This document shows, piece after piece, positions 1 through 6,973 of a stretch of DNA of 13,307 nt. The number at the start of each line of letters is the position of its first letter. Position 1 is the stretch's first letter. Below the pieces are notes generated by a model that saw nothing but the letters and a program-made list of their open reading frames with translations, did no database searches and was not told the origin of the DNA. Origin of the DNA: CAYMKL01 sp964390805 (GTDB taxonomy: Bacteria; Chloroflexota; Anaerolineae; VGOG01). The position numbers were made by a program, and so were the translations under genes. Location of the stretch: contig CAYMKL010000172.1 of NCBI GenBank assembly GCA_964390805.1, positions 1 through 13,307 of the forward strand. The letters are read 5' to 3'.

Positions 1-15
1 TCTCGTGGAGGTTTT

Positions 16-1329
16 ATGAACATCTTGACGAACGCTTACGGCCTGAGTAGTTACAGCCCCGATACCTTCTACATCGCCCTGTATGATGAGGCGAGAGGAG
101 AACTACGCTTCGATATCTTCGTCGAAGAGGGCGAATGGCTGCCAAAGTTCACCAGGAAGCTCGACGAAGGCGGCCTGACGACCTCGATAGTCCAATCCAG
201 GAAGCCCCTTTTCATCGGCGATTTCGAAAAGGAAAGCCTGCCGGTGACTCCGGGCCAGGTGGGGAAGCTTGAGATCCAATCCTGGCTGGGCTTTCCCCTT
301 CTTGTCAGGGACAAGGTCGTGGGCGTCATTTCCGTGCAGAGCTTTCGGTCCCATGCTTTTACCGAGAGGACCAAGCGCATCCTCGCGGCCTTCGCCAACC
401 AGGCGGCCATCGCCATCGAGAATGCCCGCCTTTTCCAAGAGATTGAAGAGCGCCAGGTTTACCTGGAACGGGTGCTAGGAGCCGCTCCCGACGCCATCGT
501 TACCCTGGATGACCGCTTTCAGGTCGTGGAGTGGAACGCGGGCGCAGAGAGGCTGTTCGGATACTCACGGGAGGAGGCAATCGGACACCATCTTGACCGC
601 CTGGTCACCAACCCCGATGTCTTCGAGGAGGCGGTCGAGTTTACGCGGATAGTCATGAGCGGGGTGGAAGTGCCTCCTGTAGAGACCGTCCGCTATCGGA
701 AGGATGGTTCTCCGGTGGATGTCCTCTTGGCCGGGTCCCCCATCCTGGTAGGGAATGAGTTCACCGGGGTAGTCGTCGTCTACACCAACATCACCGAGCG
801 GGTGCAGATGGAGGAGACGCTGCGCTCCCTGGCGCTTCTGGACAACCTTACAGACCTATTCAACCGGCGAGGGTTCTTCACCCTGGCCGAACAGCAGTTA
901 AAGGCGGCCGAGCGAGCGAGGAGGAGAATGGTGCTGCTCTTTGCCGACTTTGACGGCCTGAAGCAGATCAACGATACCTTTGGACACTCCGAAGGAGACC
1001 GGACCTTGATCGAAACCGCCGATACCCTCAGAGAGACATTCCGCGAGTCCGACATCATCGCTCGCATTGGCGGGGATGAGTTTGTGGTTCTGGCGGCAGA
1101 AACCGGTGGAGCTGACGCCGACGTTATCACTACTCGTCTGCAAGAGAACCTGGCAGCCCGCAACGCAAGGGGAGACCGCCGCTACAAGCTATCGTTAAGC
1201 GTGGGCACAGCGCGCTACGATCCTGAGCACTCCTGTTCCATTAATGAGCTGCTGGCCCAGGCGGATAGAGCGATGTACGAGAGGAAACAGGGCGATCATC
1301 AGAAGGAGGCTTGCACCCCGGGAAAGTAG
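16..1329 (+). CDS. GAF-PAS-GGDEF diguanylate cyclase (possibly 5'-truncated by window edge)
   Basis: Predicted cytoplasmic sensor enzyme making cyclic di-GMP from two GTP. A GAF domain covers about residues 15-145 (core FYIALYDEARGELRF, ending NQAAIAIENARLF). A PAS domain follows at about 150-270 (APDAIVTLDDRFQVVEWN, then FGYSREEAIG) and a GGDEF domain at about 275-425. The active-site loop is an intact GGDEF at 352-356, and RESD at 343-346, five residues before it, fits the RxxD product-inhibition I-site. The helix LLDNLTDLFNRRGF and the C-terminal ADRAMYERKQ are typical. No membrane segment is visible, so the signal is probably an intracellular small molecule or redox cue sensed by GAF/PAS; the ligand cannot be read. 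The ATG at 16 has GGAGG four bases upstream, but the frame is open to the window edge and the first GAF helix looks short or atypical, so the native start may lie further left. Confidence 0.9.
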   Translation: MNILTNAYGLSSYSPDTFYIALYDEARGELRFDIFVEEGEWLPKFTRKLDEGGLTTSIVQSRKPLFIGDFEKESLPVTPGQVGKLEIQSWLGFPLLVRDKVVGVISVQSFRSHAFTERTKRILAAFANQAAIAIENARLFQEIEERQVYLERVLGAAPDAIVTLDDRFQVVEWNAGAERLFGYSREEAIGHHLDRLVTNPDVFEEAVEFTRIVMSGVEVPPVETVRYRKDGSPVDVLLAGSPILVGNEFTGVVVVYTNITERVQMEETLRSLALLDNLTDLFNRRGFFTLAEQQLKAAERARRRMVLLFADFDGLKQINDTFGHSEGDRTLIETADTLRETFRESDIIARIGGDEFVVLAAETGGADADVITTRLQENLAARNARGDRRYKLSLSVGTARYDPEHSCSINELLAQADRAMYERKQGDHQKEACTPGK

Positions 1330-1344
1330 GGTATCAGACCGAGG

Positions 1345-1376
1345 CCAATCGCATTGGTCATCATAGCAAGCTTGCT
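1345..1376. other. Two small dyads downstream of the diguanylate cyclase gene
   Basis: CCAAT-CGC-ATTGG (1345-1357) is a 5-bp hairpin and AGCAAGCTTGCT (1365-1376) is a perfect 12-base palindrome. Both lie within 50 bases of the diguanylate cyclase stop. No T-run follows either, so an intrinsic terminator is not supported. Either may be a protein-binding site or chance. Confidence 0.3.
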
Positions 1377-1382
1377 CTGAGG

Positions 1383-1470
1383 ATGAAAGAAATGACAATA
1401 GACGAGGTACGTGAGCTTATCACCCGAGGTGAGGGGCCAACCATAGAGTTCAAACGAGAGTGGCCACTAT
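1383..1470 (+). pseudogene. Remnant of an AlbA_2 (Schlafen-like) domain gene, N-terminus only
   Basis: From an ATG at 1383 (second ATG at 1392) the frame reads MTIDEVRELITRGEGPTIEF followed by KREW. This is the classic opening of AlbA_2/Schlafen-AAA_4 regulators, in which a helix plus E-G-x-x-x-E-F-K-R starts the fold. The similarity stops at about 1458, exactly at a perfect palindrome AGTGGCCACT (1459-1468). The frame then runs into unrelated sequence and overlaps the start of mfd in another frame. The expected continuation (helix, ALANxxGG turn, ATPase and HTH regions) is absent. I read it as a gene deleted after its first ~25 codons. The complete gene at 5513-6955 starts with the related MTADEILTLLQRGKGQEIDL but diverges enough that the remnant is not simply its recent copy. 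A functional micropeptide cannot be excluded. Confidence 0.6.
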
Positions 1471-1500
1471 GGGGTGCGCAATGCTTAGGGAGAAAAAGGC

Positions 1501-1519
1501 GGGCCGCTTCGATCGGCCC
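1501..1519 (+). promoter_or_regulatory. GC-rich hairpin just upstream of mfd
   Basis: GGGCCG and CGGCCC form a perfect 6-bp stem around a 7-base loop (CTTCGAT), ending 26 bases before the mfd start codon. There is no T-run, so it is not a standard terminator. It could be a leader structure or the residual end of the deleted upstream gene. Its function is unknown. Confidence 0.35.
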
Positions 1520-1532
1520 CTGGAGGTGCCTA

Positions 1533-1539
1533 GAGAGGA
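1533..1539 (+). promoter_or_regulatory. Ribosome binding site deciding the GTG start of mfd
   Basis: GAGAGGA ends six bases before GTG at 1546. No in-frame ATG exists near the conserved N-terminus, so this site supports the GTG start. Confidence 0.6.
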
Positions 1540-1545
1540 TTTGGC

Positions 1546-4500
1546 GTGAACGAACTGAATTTGTCGGGCTTGCTCTCCCTTATCGAATACATACCTAGCT
1601 ATCGTGAGCTGATCGAGGGCTTGAGGGGTCAGGATGCGGCCCCACGATCCCTACCCTACCCCGTAACCCTCAGCCTGCTGTCCTCGGCGCGGCCCTACCT
1701 CATCGCCGCCCTGCAGCGGAACCTCAGCAGACCCATGGTGGTGGTGACGGCCCGGCCGGAGCAGGCCAACCAACTCCACAGCCAATTACGCCTCTGGTCA
1801 GCCAGGCCGGAGAGCGTTCTGCTTTTCCCTGAGCCCAACGCCCTGCCTTATGAACACATTGCCTGGGCCATTGAGACTATCCAACAACGTGTCCGTGTCT
1901 TGGCCACACTGTTACGACCGCAGGAACAAAGCATCCTTCCTCCTCTCATTATCACCTCAGCCCGCGCATTGATGCAGAAAACCATACCCGTGAGTGAGTT
2001 CCAGGCTGGCGTACATACGCTGCAGCAGGGCCAGTCCATCCCCCTGGAGAAGATGCTGGCCCACTGGGTCTCCCTGGGCTACGAGCCGGCCAGTCTGGTC
2101 GAGCAGCCGGGCACCTTCAGCCGACGGGGCGGGATCATTGACGTCTTCCCTCCCCACAGCGCGCAGCCGGTGCGCATCGAGCTCTTCGGGAATGAGATCG
2201 AGTCCCTGCGCCTTTTCGAGCCGGATACACAGCGTTCTCAAGACAAGGTACTCTCGTTTACCCTGGTGCCGGCCAGCGAAGCCCTGCCCAAACATGGTCC
2301 ACGGGCAGCTCAGCGAGCAGCCCAACTAGACCTCTCAGCCTGTCACGAATCGGCGGCAGCCGAATTCGAGGCCAACCTCGCAGCCCTGGAGGAGAGCCAG
2401 CACTTCAAGGGCCTGGAGTTCTATATTCCCCATCTCTACTCCCAGCCGGGGAACCTCATAGATTTCCTGTCCACCGAGGGATTATTGATCGTTGACGACC
2501 TGGCCGAATTGGAATCATCTATGGCCGACCTGGAGGCCAGCGCGCTGGAGCTTCAGAAGACCCTGCTCGAAGCGGGCGAATTGCCCAGCGGGCTCCCCAT
2601 CCCCTATTTCACCTGGGACGAGCTACAGGAGGCTTTGCTGGACAAGCACCCGCTGGTGCTGGGATACGATGACGGCGAGGAACAACCCCTGAGCCGGCTC
2701 TTTGTCCCAGGCCCACGCCACGGCGGGCGGCTCAAGCAGGTGCTGGACAACTGGCAGAGGATGCTCCACGAGGGTCAGCGGATCGTGGTGGTGAGCCGCC
2801 AGGCCCAACGCCTGGCCGCCCTGTGGGGAGAGCGAGAAGCTTACGTGCAAACCCTGAGGGTCTCGGAGACCCTTAGGGTTTTGCCCCCGCTGCGCAGTCT
2901 GACCATCGTGCAGGGCACTCTGGCCGAGGGCTGGACGCTGCTTCCCCCCCTCTTTCCCCCCAGAATCGGGGAGGATGTAAGGGGAGGGCAGCAAGCAACA
3001 TGCTGCCTGATGACGGATGCGGAGATCTTCGGCTGGTCGAGACCCCTGCCTCGTCGGGTGCGCAGACCGAAGGCGGTGACTCCAGAGGCGTTCTTTGCCG
3101 ACATGGCCCCCGACGATTACGTGGTGCACCTCGAGCACGGCATCGGCATCTTCCACGGCTTGGTTGAGCTGACCCTCGACGGGGTGAAGCGGGAGTACCT
3201 GGAGGTCGAATACACCGGCGGCGATAAGCTATACGTGCCCATTCACCAGGCAGATCGCCTCAGCCGATACGTGGGGGCGGGCGAGCGACTTCCCGCTCTG
3301 CACCGCCTGGGCGCGGCCGATTGGGCGCGGGTCAAGGCCCGGGCCAAGCGGGCTGTGGAGGACATCGCCCACGATCTTCTGGAACTCTACGCTGCGCGGG
3401 AAGTCATACGGGGCCACGCCTTCCCCCTCGACCACCCCTGGCAAGCCGAGCTGGAAGCATCCTTCCCCTACATCGAGACCGAGGATCAACTGCGGGCCGT
3501 CGAGCAGATCAAGACCGACATGGAGAAGCCCAAGCCCATGGACCGGCTCATCTGCGGCGACGTGGGCTACGGCAAGACCGAGGTCGCCCTGCGGGCGGCT
3601 TTCAAGGCGGTGATGGGTCACAAGCAGGTCGCCATCCTGGTGCCCACCACCGTGCTGGCCCAGCAGCACTACACAACCTTTCAGGAGCGGCTCAAGCCCT
3701 TCCCCGTCGAGGTGGAGATGCTCTCCCGCTTCCGATCGCGGAAAGAGCAGGGTGAGATTCTGAGTAAGCTAAAGGAAGGGACGATGGACATCGTCATCGG
3801 CACCCATCGTCTGATTCAAAAAGACGTGGCCTTCAAAGACCTCGGCCTCCTCATCATAGACGAGGAGCAGCGCTTCGGCGTGACTCACAAAGAGAGACTC
3901 AAGCAGATGCGCAAGGAGGTGGACGTCCTCACCCTCACCGCTACCCCCATACCCCGCACCCTCTACATGTCGCTGACCGGGGTGCGGGACATGAGCACCA
4001 TTGACACCCCGCCGGAAGAGCGGCTTCCCGTAAAGACCCACGTTGGCGAGTACGACGAGACCCTCATCCGCAAGGCGATTTTGCGCGAACTGGACCGGGG
4101 TGGGCAGGTCTATTTCGTGCACAACCGCGTTCAGAGCATCCGACCCATCGCCCAACGACTGGAGCGCATAGTGCCCGAAGCCACGTTGGCCATCGCCCAC
4201 GGCCAGATGCCTGAGGCCAAGTTGGAACAGGTGATGCTGGATTTCGCCGCCGGCAAAGTGGATGTCCTGGTCTGCACCTCCATCATCCAGAGCGGCCTGG
4301 ACATTCCCAACGTCAACACCCTCATCGTCAACCGCGCCAATCAGTTCGGCCTGGCCGGCCTCTACCAGTTGCGGGGCCGGGTTGGGCGGAGTGCTCGGCG
4401 GGCCTACGCCTACTTCCTGTACGACCATCTCCACCGCTTGACCGAGACTGCCCGCCAGCGATTGCAGACCATCATGGAGGCCAGCGAGTTGGGGGCTGGG

Positions 4501-5160
4501 TTCAGCATAGCCATGCGCGATCTGGAGATCCGCGGCGCCGGCGACCTGCTTGGAACCCGACAACACGGCCACATCGCCGCAGTGGGCTTCGACCTCTACT
4601 GCCGCCTCCTGGCCCAGACGGTGCAGGAGCTCAAGGAGGAGCCTGATAGAGAAACCCCTTCGGTTCTGGCAGCCCCCTTGCTGCCCTCAGTTGCCATTGA
4701 TTTGCCCCTGCCGGCCTTCATCCCCAGAGACTACGTGCCTCATCCTCCCCTGCGTCTGCGGCTCTATCGCCGCATGGCGGGCCTGGCCACGCTGGATGAA
4801 ATAGAGGACATGGAGCACGAGTTACAAGATCGCTTCGGCGACCTGCCCGAAGCTGCAGCCAACTTGCTCTACCAACTGCGTCTCAAGGTGCTGGCTCTCA
4901 GGGCCGGTGTGCAGGCCATCTCCGCTCGAGGGGGGCAAATTATCATTCGCACCGAGGGGGACCTGGAGCGCAAGCAACTGGAGAAACGCCTGAGGGGGCG
5001 AGCCCAAGTGAGCCGGCGTCAGCTCTGGCTGCTGCTCCACGAGAGGGAAGATGTTTGGCGGAGGGAGCTGGTGGAGGTGCTAGAGGCGATAGAGGAGGAA
5101 CAACGGACTGGCAGGATTAAACGGACTAGCACACACGAGCGTCAGTCCTCCCCCAGCTAG
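1546..5160 (+). CDS. mfd: Transcription-repair coupling factor Mfd
   Basis: Mfd is an ATP-driven DNA translocase that pushes stalled RNA polymerase off template lesions and recruits UvrA for nucleotide excision repair. The order seen is: UvrB-like N-terminal region (1-~330), linker and D3 region, RNA polymerase interaction (CarD-like) domain at about 520-580 (PDDYVVHLEHGIGIFHG), then the RecG-like motor. Motor motifs are Walker A GDVGYGKT 671-678, DEEQ 772-775, TATP 798-801 and QLRGRVGRS 941-949, followed by the TRCF C-terminal domain (~1030-1170). The GTG start at 1546 is supported by GAGAGGA six bases upstream. At 1204 residues it is roughly 30 longer than common Mfd proteins (about 1150-1180). 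The excess fits two in-frame repeat-derived stretches at residues ~435-446 and ~466-485, just before the CarD-like domain. All catalytic motifs are intact, so the gene is very likely functional. Confidence 0.98.
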   Translation: MNELNLSGLLSLIEYIPSYRELIEGLRGQDAAPRSLPYPVTLSLLSSARPYLIAALQRNLSRPMVVVTARPEQANQLHSQLRLWSARPESVLLFPEPNALPYEHIAWAIETIQQRVRVLATLLRPQEQSILPPLIITSARALMQKTIPVSEFQAGVHTLQQGQSIPLEKMLAHWVSLGYEPASLVEQPGTFSRRGGIIDVFPPHSAQPVRIELFGNEIESLRLFEPDTQRSQDKVLSFTLVPASEALPKHGPRAAQRAAQLDLSACHESAAAEFEANLAALEESQHFKGLEFYIPHLYSQPGNLIDFLSTEGLLIVDDLAELESSMADLEASALELQKTLLEAGELPSGLPIPYFTWDELQEALLDKHPLVLGYDDGEEQPLSRLFVPGPRHGGRLKQVLDNWQRMLHEGQRIVVVSRQAQRLAALWGEREAYVQTLRVSETLRVLPPLRSLTIVQGTLAEGWTLLPPLFPPRIGEDVRGGQQATCCLMTDAEIFGWSRPLPRRVRRPKAVTPEAFFADMAPDDYVVHLEHGIGIFHGLVELTLDGVKREYLEVEYTGGDKLYVPIHQADRLSRYVGAGERLPALHRLGAADWARVKARAKRAVEDIAHDLLELYAAREVIRGHAFPLDHPWQAELEASFPYIETEDQLRAVEQIKTDMEKPKPMDRLICGDVGYGKTEVALRAAFKAVMGHKQVAILVPTTVLAQQHYTTFQERLKPFPVEVEMLSRFRSRKEQGEILSKLKEGTMDIVIGTHRLIQKDVAFKDLGLLIIDEEQRFGVTHKERLKQMRKEVDVLTLTATPIPRTLYMSLTGVRDMSTIDTPPEERLPVKTHVGEYDETLIRKAILRELDRGGQVYFVHNRVQSIRPIAQRLERIVPEATLAIAHGQMPEAKLEQVMLDFAAGKVDVLVCTSIIQSGLDIPNVNTLIVNRANQFGLAGLYQLRGRVGRSARRAYAYFLYDHLHRLTETARQRLQTIMEASELGAGFSIAMRDLEIRGAGDLLGTRQHGHIAAVGFDLYCRLLAQTVQELKEEPDRETPSVLAAPLLPSVAIDLPLPAFIPRDYVPHPPLRLRLYRRMAGLATLDEIEDMEHELQDRFGDLPEAAANLLYQLRLKVLALRAGVQAISARGGQIIIRTEGDLERKQLEKRLRGRAQVSRRQLWLLLHEREDVWRRELVEVLEAIEEEQRTGRIKRTSTHERQSSPS
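2849..2881. repeat. 33-base near-perfect palindrome inside mfd
   Basis: AAACCCTGAGGGTCTC (2849-2864), one centre base G, then GAGACCCTTAGGGTTT (2866-2881). Fifteen of 16 positions are complementary; the remaining pair would be a G-U wobble in RNA. The unit is exactly 11 codons and encodes TLRVSETLRV plus edges (residues ~435-446), itself an internal peptide repeat T-L-R-V. Confidence 0.85.
2943..2990. repeat. C/G-rich inverted repeat inside mfd
   Basis: A pyrimidine arm (2944-2962, starting CCCCCCCTCTTTCCC) is followed by a purine arm (2969-2988, GGGGAGG...AAGGGGAGGG), forming an imperfect inverted repeat. It encodes a Pro/Gly/Arg-rich stretch (LPPLFPPRIG then EDVRGGQQ, residues ~466-483) between the expected VQGTLAEGW strand and the LMTDAEIFGW strand. 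The 15-base core CCCCCCCTCTTTCCC recurs inside the AlbA_2 gene at 6327-6341. Confidence 0.7.
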
Positions 5161-5212
5161 GCGTTGGGCGAGAGCGCCGGTCGAGTAGGAGCAGAGCGAC
5201 GTGAAGAAAATC

Positions 5213-5313
5213 TGTGGGATTCGTGGGATATTTGTGCGATAGCTACTTCAGACTGTGGGATATGTGGGATACTTGTGGGATATGTGGGATGTGTGGGATA
5301 CCTGTGGGATATT
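5213..5313. repeat. TGTGGGATA degenerate tandem array
   Basis: Eight exact GTGGGAT cores (at 5214, 5223, 5255, 5264, 5275, 5284, 5293, 5304) plus one variant GTGCGAT (5234). Start-to-start spacing is 9 or 11 bases except for one 21-base step after the variant. The array begins 53 bases after the mfd stop and encodes nothing convincing. Confidence 0.85.
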
Positions 5314-5339
5314 GGCTCCTGGAGTTTGGATGAAGTGAA

Positions 5340-5438
5340 AGAAACCAGGTTTTTCACCTAAGAGCGCTACTGGGGATGCCGAAAGCACCCGCGATTGAGT
5401 ACGTCTTGGATGGAAAAGATTCTAAAAACCTGGCTTCT
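5340..5438. repeat. Inverted repeat pair AGAAACCAGGTTTTT / AAAAACCTGGCTTCT
   Basis: The left arm (5340-5354) and right arm (5424-5438) match as inverted copies at 14 of 15 positions, separated by 69 bases with no ORF. The left arm contains the odd palindrome AAACC-A-GGTTT, and flanking GTGAA...TTCAC extends the dyad. The structure resembles the ends of a small non-coding mobile element or two copies of a dispersed palindrome. Confidence 0.65.
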
Positions 5439-5458
5439 GGCCGTTCTCCCGGATTTGC

Positions 5459-5515
5459 TACTCGTTGCCTCGTTCCTCATTGTTGCCTCATTACTCGTTA
5501 CCTTGTTACCCATCA
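5459..5515. repeat. Degenerate CTCGTT/CCTCATT tandem repeat at the 3' end of the AlbA_2 gene
   Basis: Successive units of about 9-10 bases (CTCGTTGC, CTCGTTC, CTCATTGTTGC, CTCATTA, CTCGTTAC, CTTGTTAC) run up to the stop codon at 5513-5515. The 14-mer CTCGTTCCTCATTG (5469-5482) recurs exactly at 9467-9480, where it crosses the helicase stop. Confidence 0.7.
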
Positions 5516-6955
5516 CTTGAAAATGTAATAAGTAGCCCGCTTCCGGCCTATCTTCAGCAGCACGTTCTTGTTCACCAGGTCGGCCAAGTCTCGCCGGATG
5601 GTCTCGGAGCTGACCTCAGGGCAGAGCTCCTGGTACTCGCGGTTGGTGATGCGTTCCTTTTCGAGCAGGTAGGCCAGAGCCTGCTCCTGGCGCTCGTTCA
5701 GGTCCAGGTGAGACCAGCGACTCAGGTCTATTTCTTCCTCGCTTACCAACCCCTCTCCGTGCCCGTAGAGGGTGACGCGGAATCCGCCCGCCGTCTCCTG
5801 AAAACGCGGGGCCGGCAGCCCGTAGTCCCGCATCAGTTTGATCATGCGATCAATCCCGTAGCCCAGATGCTCGATGAAGCCCATGTCGGCCAGCACCTGG
5901 ACGATGACCTCGTTGCGGGAGAACCTCTCTTCGACGATGTTGTCCACCGTCACGTGGCCCGGCAGGCGGCCTGGGCTGTAGAACTCGATGCGGTCGCTGA
6001 ACATGAAGACGCGTATCTCGTCGCCGCGGACGCTGTAGTCGCGGTGGGCCACGGCGTTGACGATGGCCTCGCGCACGGCCTTGACGGGATACTCGACCCG
6101 CTCCTCCCTCTCCAGGCTCACCAGACGAACCCCGCGCTTCATGTTGCTAACCAGGAAGGCCTCGGCGCGGCGGATCTGATCGGGCAGAGTCCCCCTGATG
6201 TCCTCTCGCACGAATTCGTCACTCATCTCCCGCCCAGCGTAGCGAGCCACGATGATCTCACCGGACTTCACAAAGCGCTCAGGCTGGACGCCAAACAGCA
6301 GTATCCCGGCATTGGTTGGCCGGTACCCCCCCCTCTTTCCCTCCCAACCCTTCGACAAGCTCAGGACATCGCTTTGGGGAGGAGGAAGGGGGGGCGTCAC
6401 CAGGCAACCCCGGTTGTGCAGGGCCTCTTCAGTCGTAACCGCGCTCAGTCCCTCCAGCGAGGCCAGGTACCTCTCCGCCTTGTCCCAGTCAATGTCGTCG
6501 AGCGTGGCGCCGGGCGGGATGAGGGACTCAAAGCTTATCTCACCTCGTTCAATAATCAGCCGGCGCAGCCTTTTAGGAGCCAGGGGCTTGTTCTGAGCAC
6601 CAACGCGGATCAGGTACTTTCCCCGCAGGCTGTAGACGTGGGGCAGCCCTGGAGGGACGGTGATGACCAACACATCTTTGTCGTCTACAGTCACCACCTC
6701 TGGCAAAGGGATGATGAGGGGAGGCTCGGTAAGAAAAGCGGCCTCCAGAGCTTTATCGCGAGCCGCCTCGGCGTCCTTCAGCCCTTGCACTTTGGCCGAC
6801 GCAGGATGAACGCCCACCAGAACCGTACCTCCGCTGGCATTGGCCAGGGCAACGAGAGATTCCGCCAATGTGCGGGCCGAAGCCCGCTCGGTTCTCAAGT
6901 CTATCTCCTGGCCCTTCCCCCGTTGCAATAGAGTCAAAATCTCATCTGCTGTCAT
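5513..6955 (-). CDS. AlbA_2 / RecG-like ATPase-fold transcriptional regulator with C-terminal HTH
   Basis: Predicted cytoplasmic DNA-binding regulator of the family often mislabelled 'ATP-dependent DNA helicase RecG-like'. The N-terminal AlbA_2 (Schlafen-AAA) domain spans about 1-120 (LAESLVALANASGGTVLVGV). A C-terminal HATPase_c_4 region spans about 285-405 (AIVNAVAHRDYS with HRD at 304-306, EFYSPGRLP, then LGYGIDRMIKLM). A DeoR-like winged HTH covers about 415-478 (RITNREYQEL...SSETIRRDLADLV). The ATG at 6955 has GAGGGGG five bases upstream. The usual EFKR motif is replaced by QEIDLRTER, an altered AlbA_2 start. Residues 188-210 are a Pro/Gly-rich in-frame insert of 23 codons derived from a repeat, just before the conserved RPTNAGILLFG. 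Its target genes are unknown. It could be transcribed with the permease gene upstream (99-base gap filled by a heptamer array) or on its own. Confidence 0.88.
   Translation of the reverse strand: MTADEILTLLQRGKGQEIDLRTERASARTLAESLVALANASGGTVLVGVHPASAKVQGLKDAEAARDKALEAAFLTEPPLIIPLPEVVTVDDKDVLVITVPPGLPHVYSLRGKYLIRVGAQNKPLAPKRLRRLIIERGEISFESLIPPGATLDDIDWDKAERYLASLEGLSAVTTEEALHNRGCLVTPPLPPPQSDVLSLSKGWEGKRGGYRPTNAGILLFGVQPERFVKSGEIIVARYAGREMSDEFVREDIRGTLPDQIRRAEAFLVSNMKRGVRLVSLEREERVEYPVKAVREAIVNAVAHRDYSVRGDEIRVFMFSDRIEFYSPGRLPGHVTVDNIVEERFSRNEVIVQVLADMGFIEHLGYGIDRMIKLMRDYGLPAPRFQETAGGFRVTLYGHGEGLVSEEEIDLSRWSHLDLNERQEQALAYLLEKERITNREYQELCPEVSSETIRRDLADLVNKNVLLKIGRKRATYYIFK
6326..6394. repeat. 69-base compound repeat inserted in the AlbA_2 gene
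   Basis: A C-rich arm (6326-6346, CCCCCCCCTCTTTCCCTCCC) and a G-rich arm (6373-6394, TTGGGGAGGAGGAAGGGGGG) flank CCCTTCGACAAGCTCAGGAC (6348-6367). The length is exactly 23 codons. On the coding strand it gives PPLPPPQSDVLSLSKGWEGK and RGG. The central motif is one that I recognise as widely dispersed in some bacterial genomes, where it translates as LSLSKG or FDKLRT. Confidence 0.75.
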
Positions 6956-6960
6956 ATTCG

Positions 6961-6967
6961 CCCCCTC
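6961..6967 (-). promoter_or_regulatory. Ribosome binding site of the AlbA_2 gene
   Basis: GAGGGGG on the minus strand, five bases before the ATG at 6955, supports that start. Confidence 0.6.
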
Positions 6968-6973
6968 AATGAT

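Larger units (their letters stand above)
5161..5512. other. Gene-free repeat-rich stretch between mfd and the AlbA_2 gene
   Basis: No convincing coding region is present. The stretch holds, in order, a GTGGGAT tandem array, an inverted repeat of AGAAACCAGGTTTTT type, and a degenerate CTCGTT/CCTCATT array running to the AlbA_2 stop codon. The two flanking genes converge here, and I see no hairpin followed by a T-run for either. Confidence 0.7.

Noticed and set aside
1311..1598. 95-residue frame as an intact small gene
   Set aside because: Only about 25 internal residues resemble a family (AlbA_2). The remainder is unrelated and overlaps mfd, so a remnant is the better reading.
3769..4572. 267-residue minus-strand open frame inside mfd
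   Set aside because: It overlaps the conserved Mfd motor motifs, and its own translation is low-complexity, as expected from GC-rich antisense frames.
5213..5313. CRISPR array
   Set aside because: Units are 9-11 bases with no unique spacers, and no cas gene is present.
5161..5512. tRNA or other small RNA between mfd and the AlbA_2 gene
   Set aside because: No cloverleaf or T-loop GGTTCRA sequence fits; the stretch is explained by repeats.
5465..6931. 488-residue plus-strand open frame opposite the AlbA_2 gene
   Set aside because: Shadow of the minus-strand gene. Its translation shows no family motifs, while the minus strand gives clear AlbA_2, ATPase and HTH segments.
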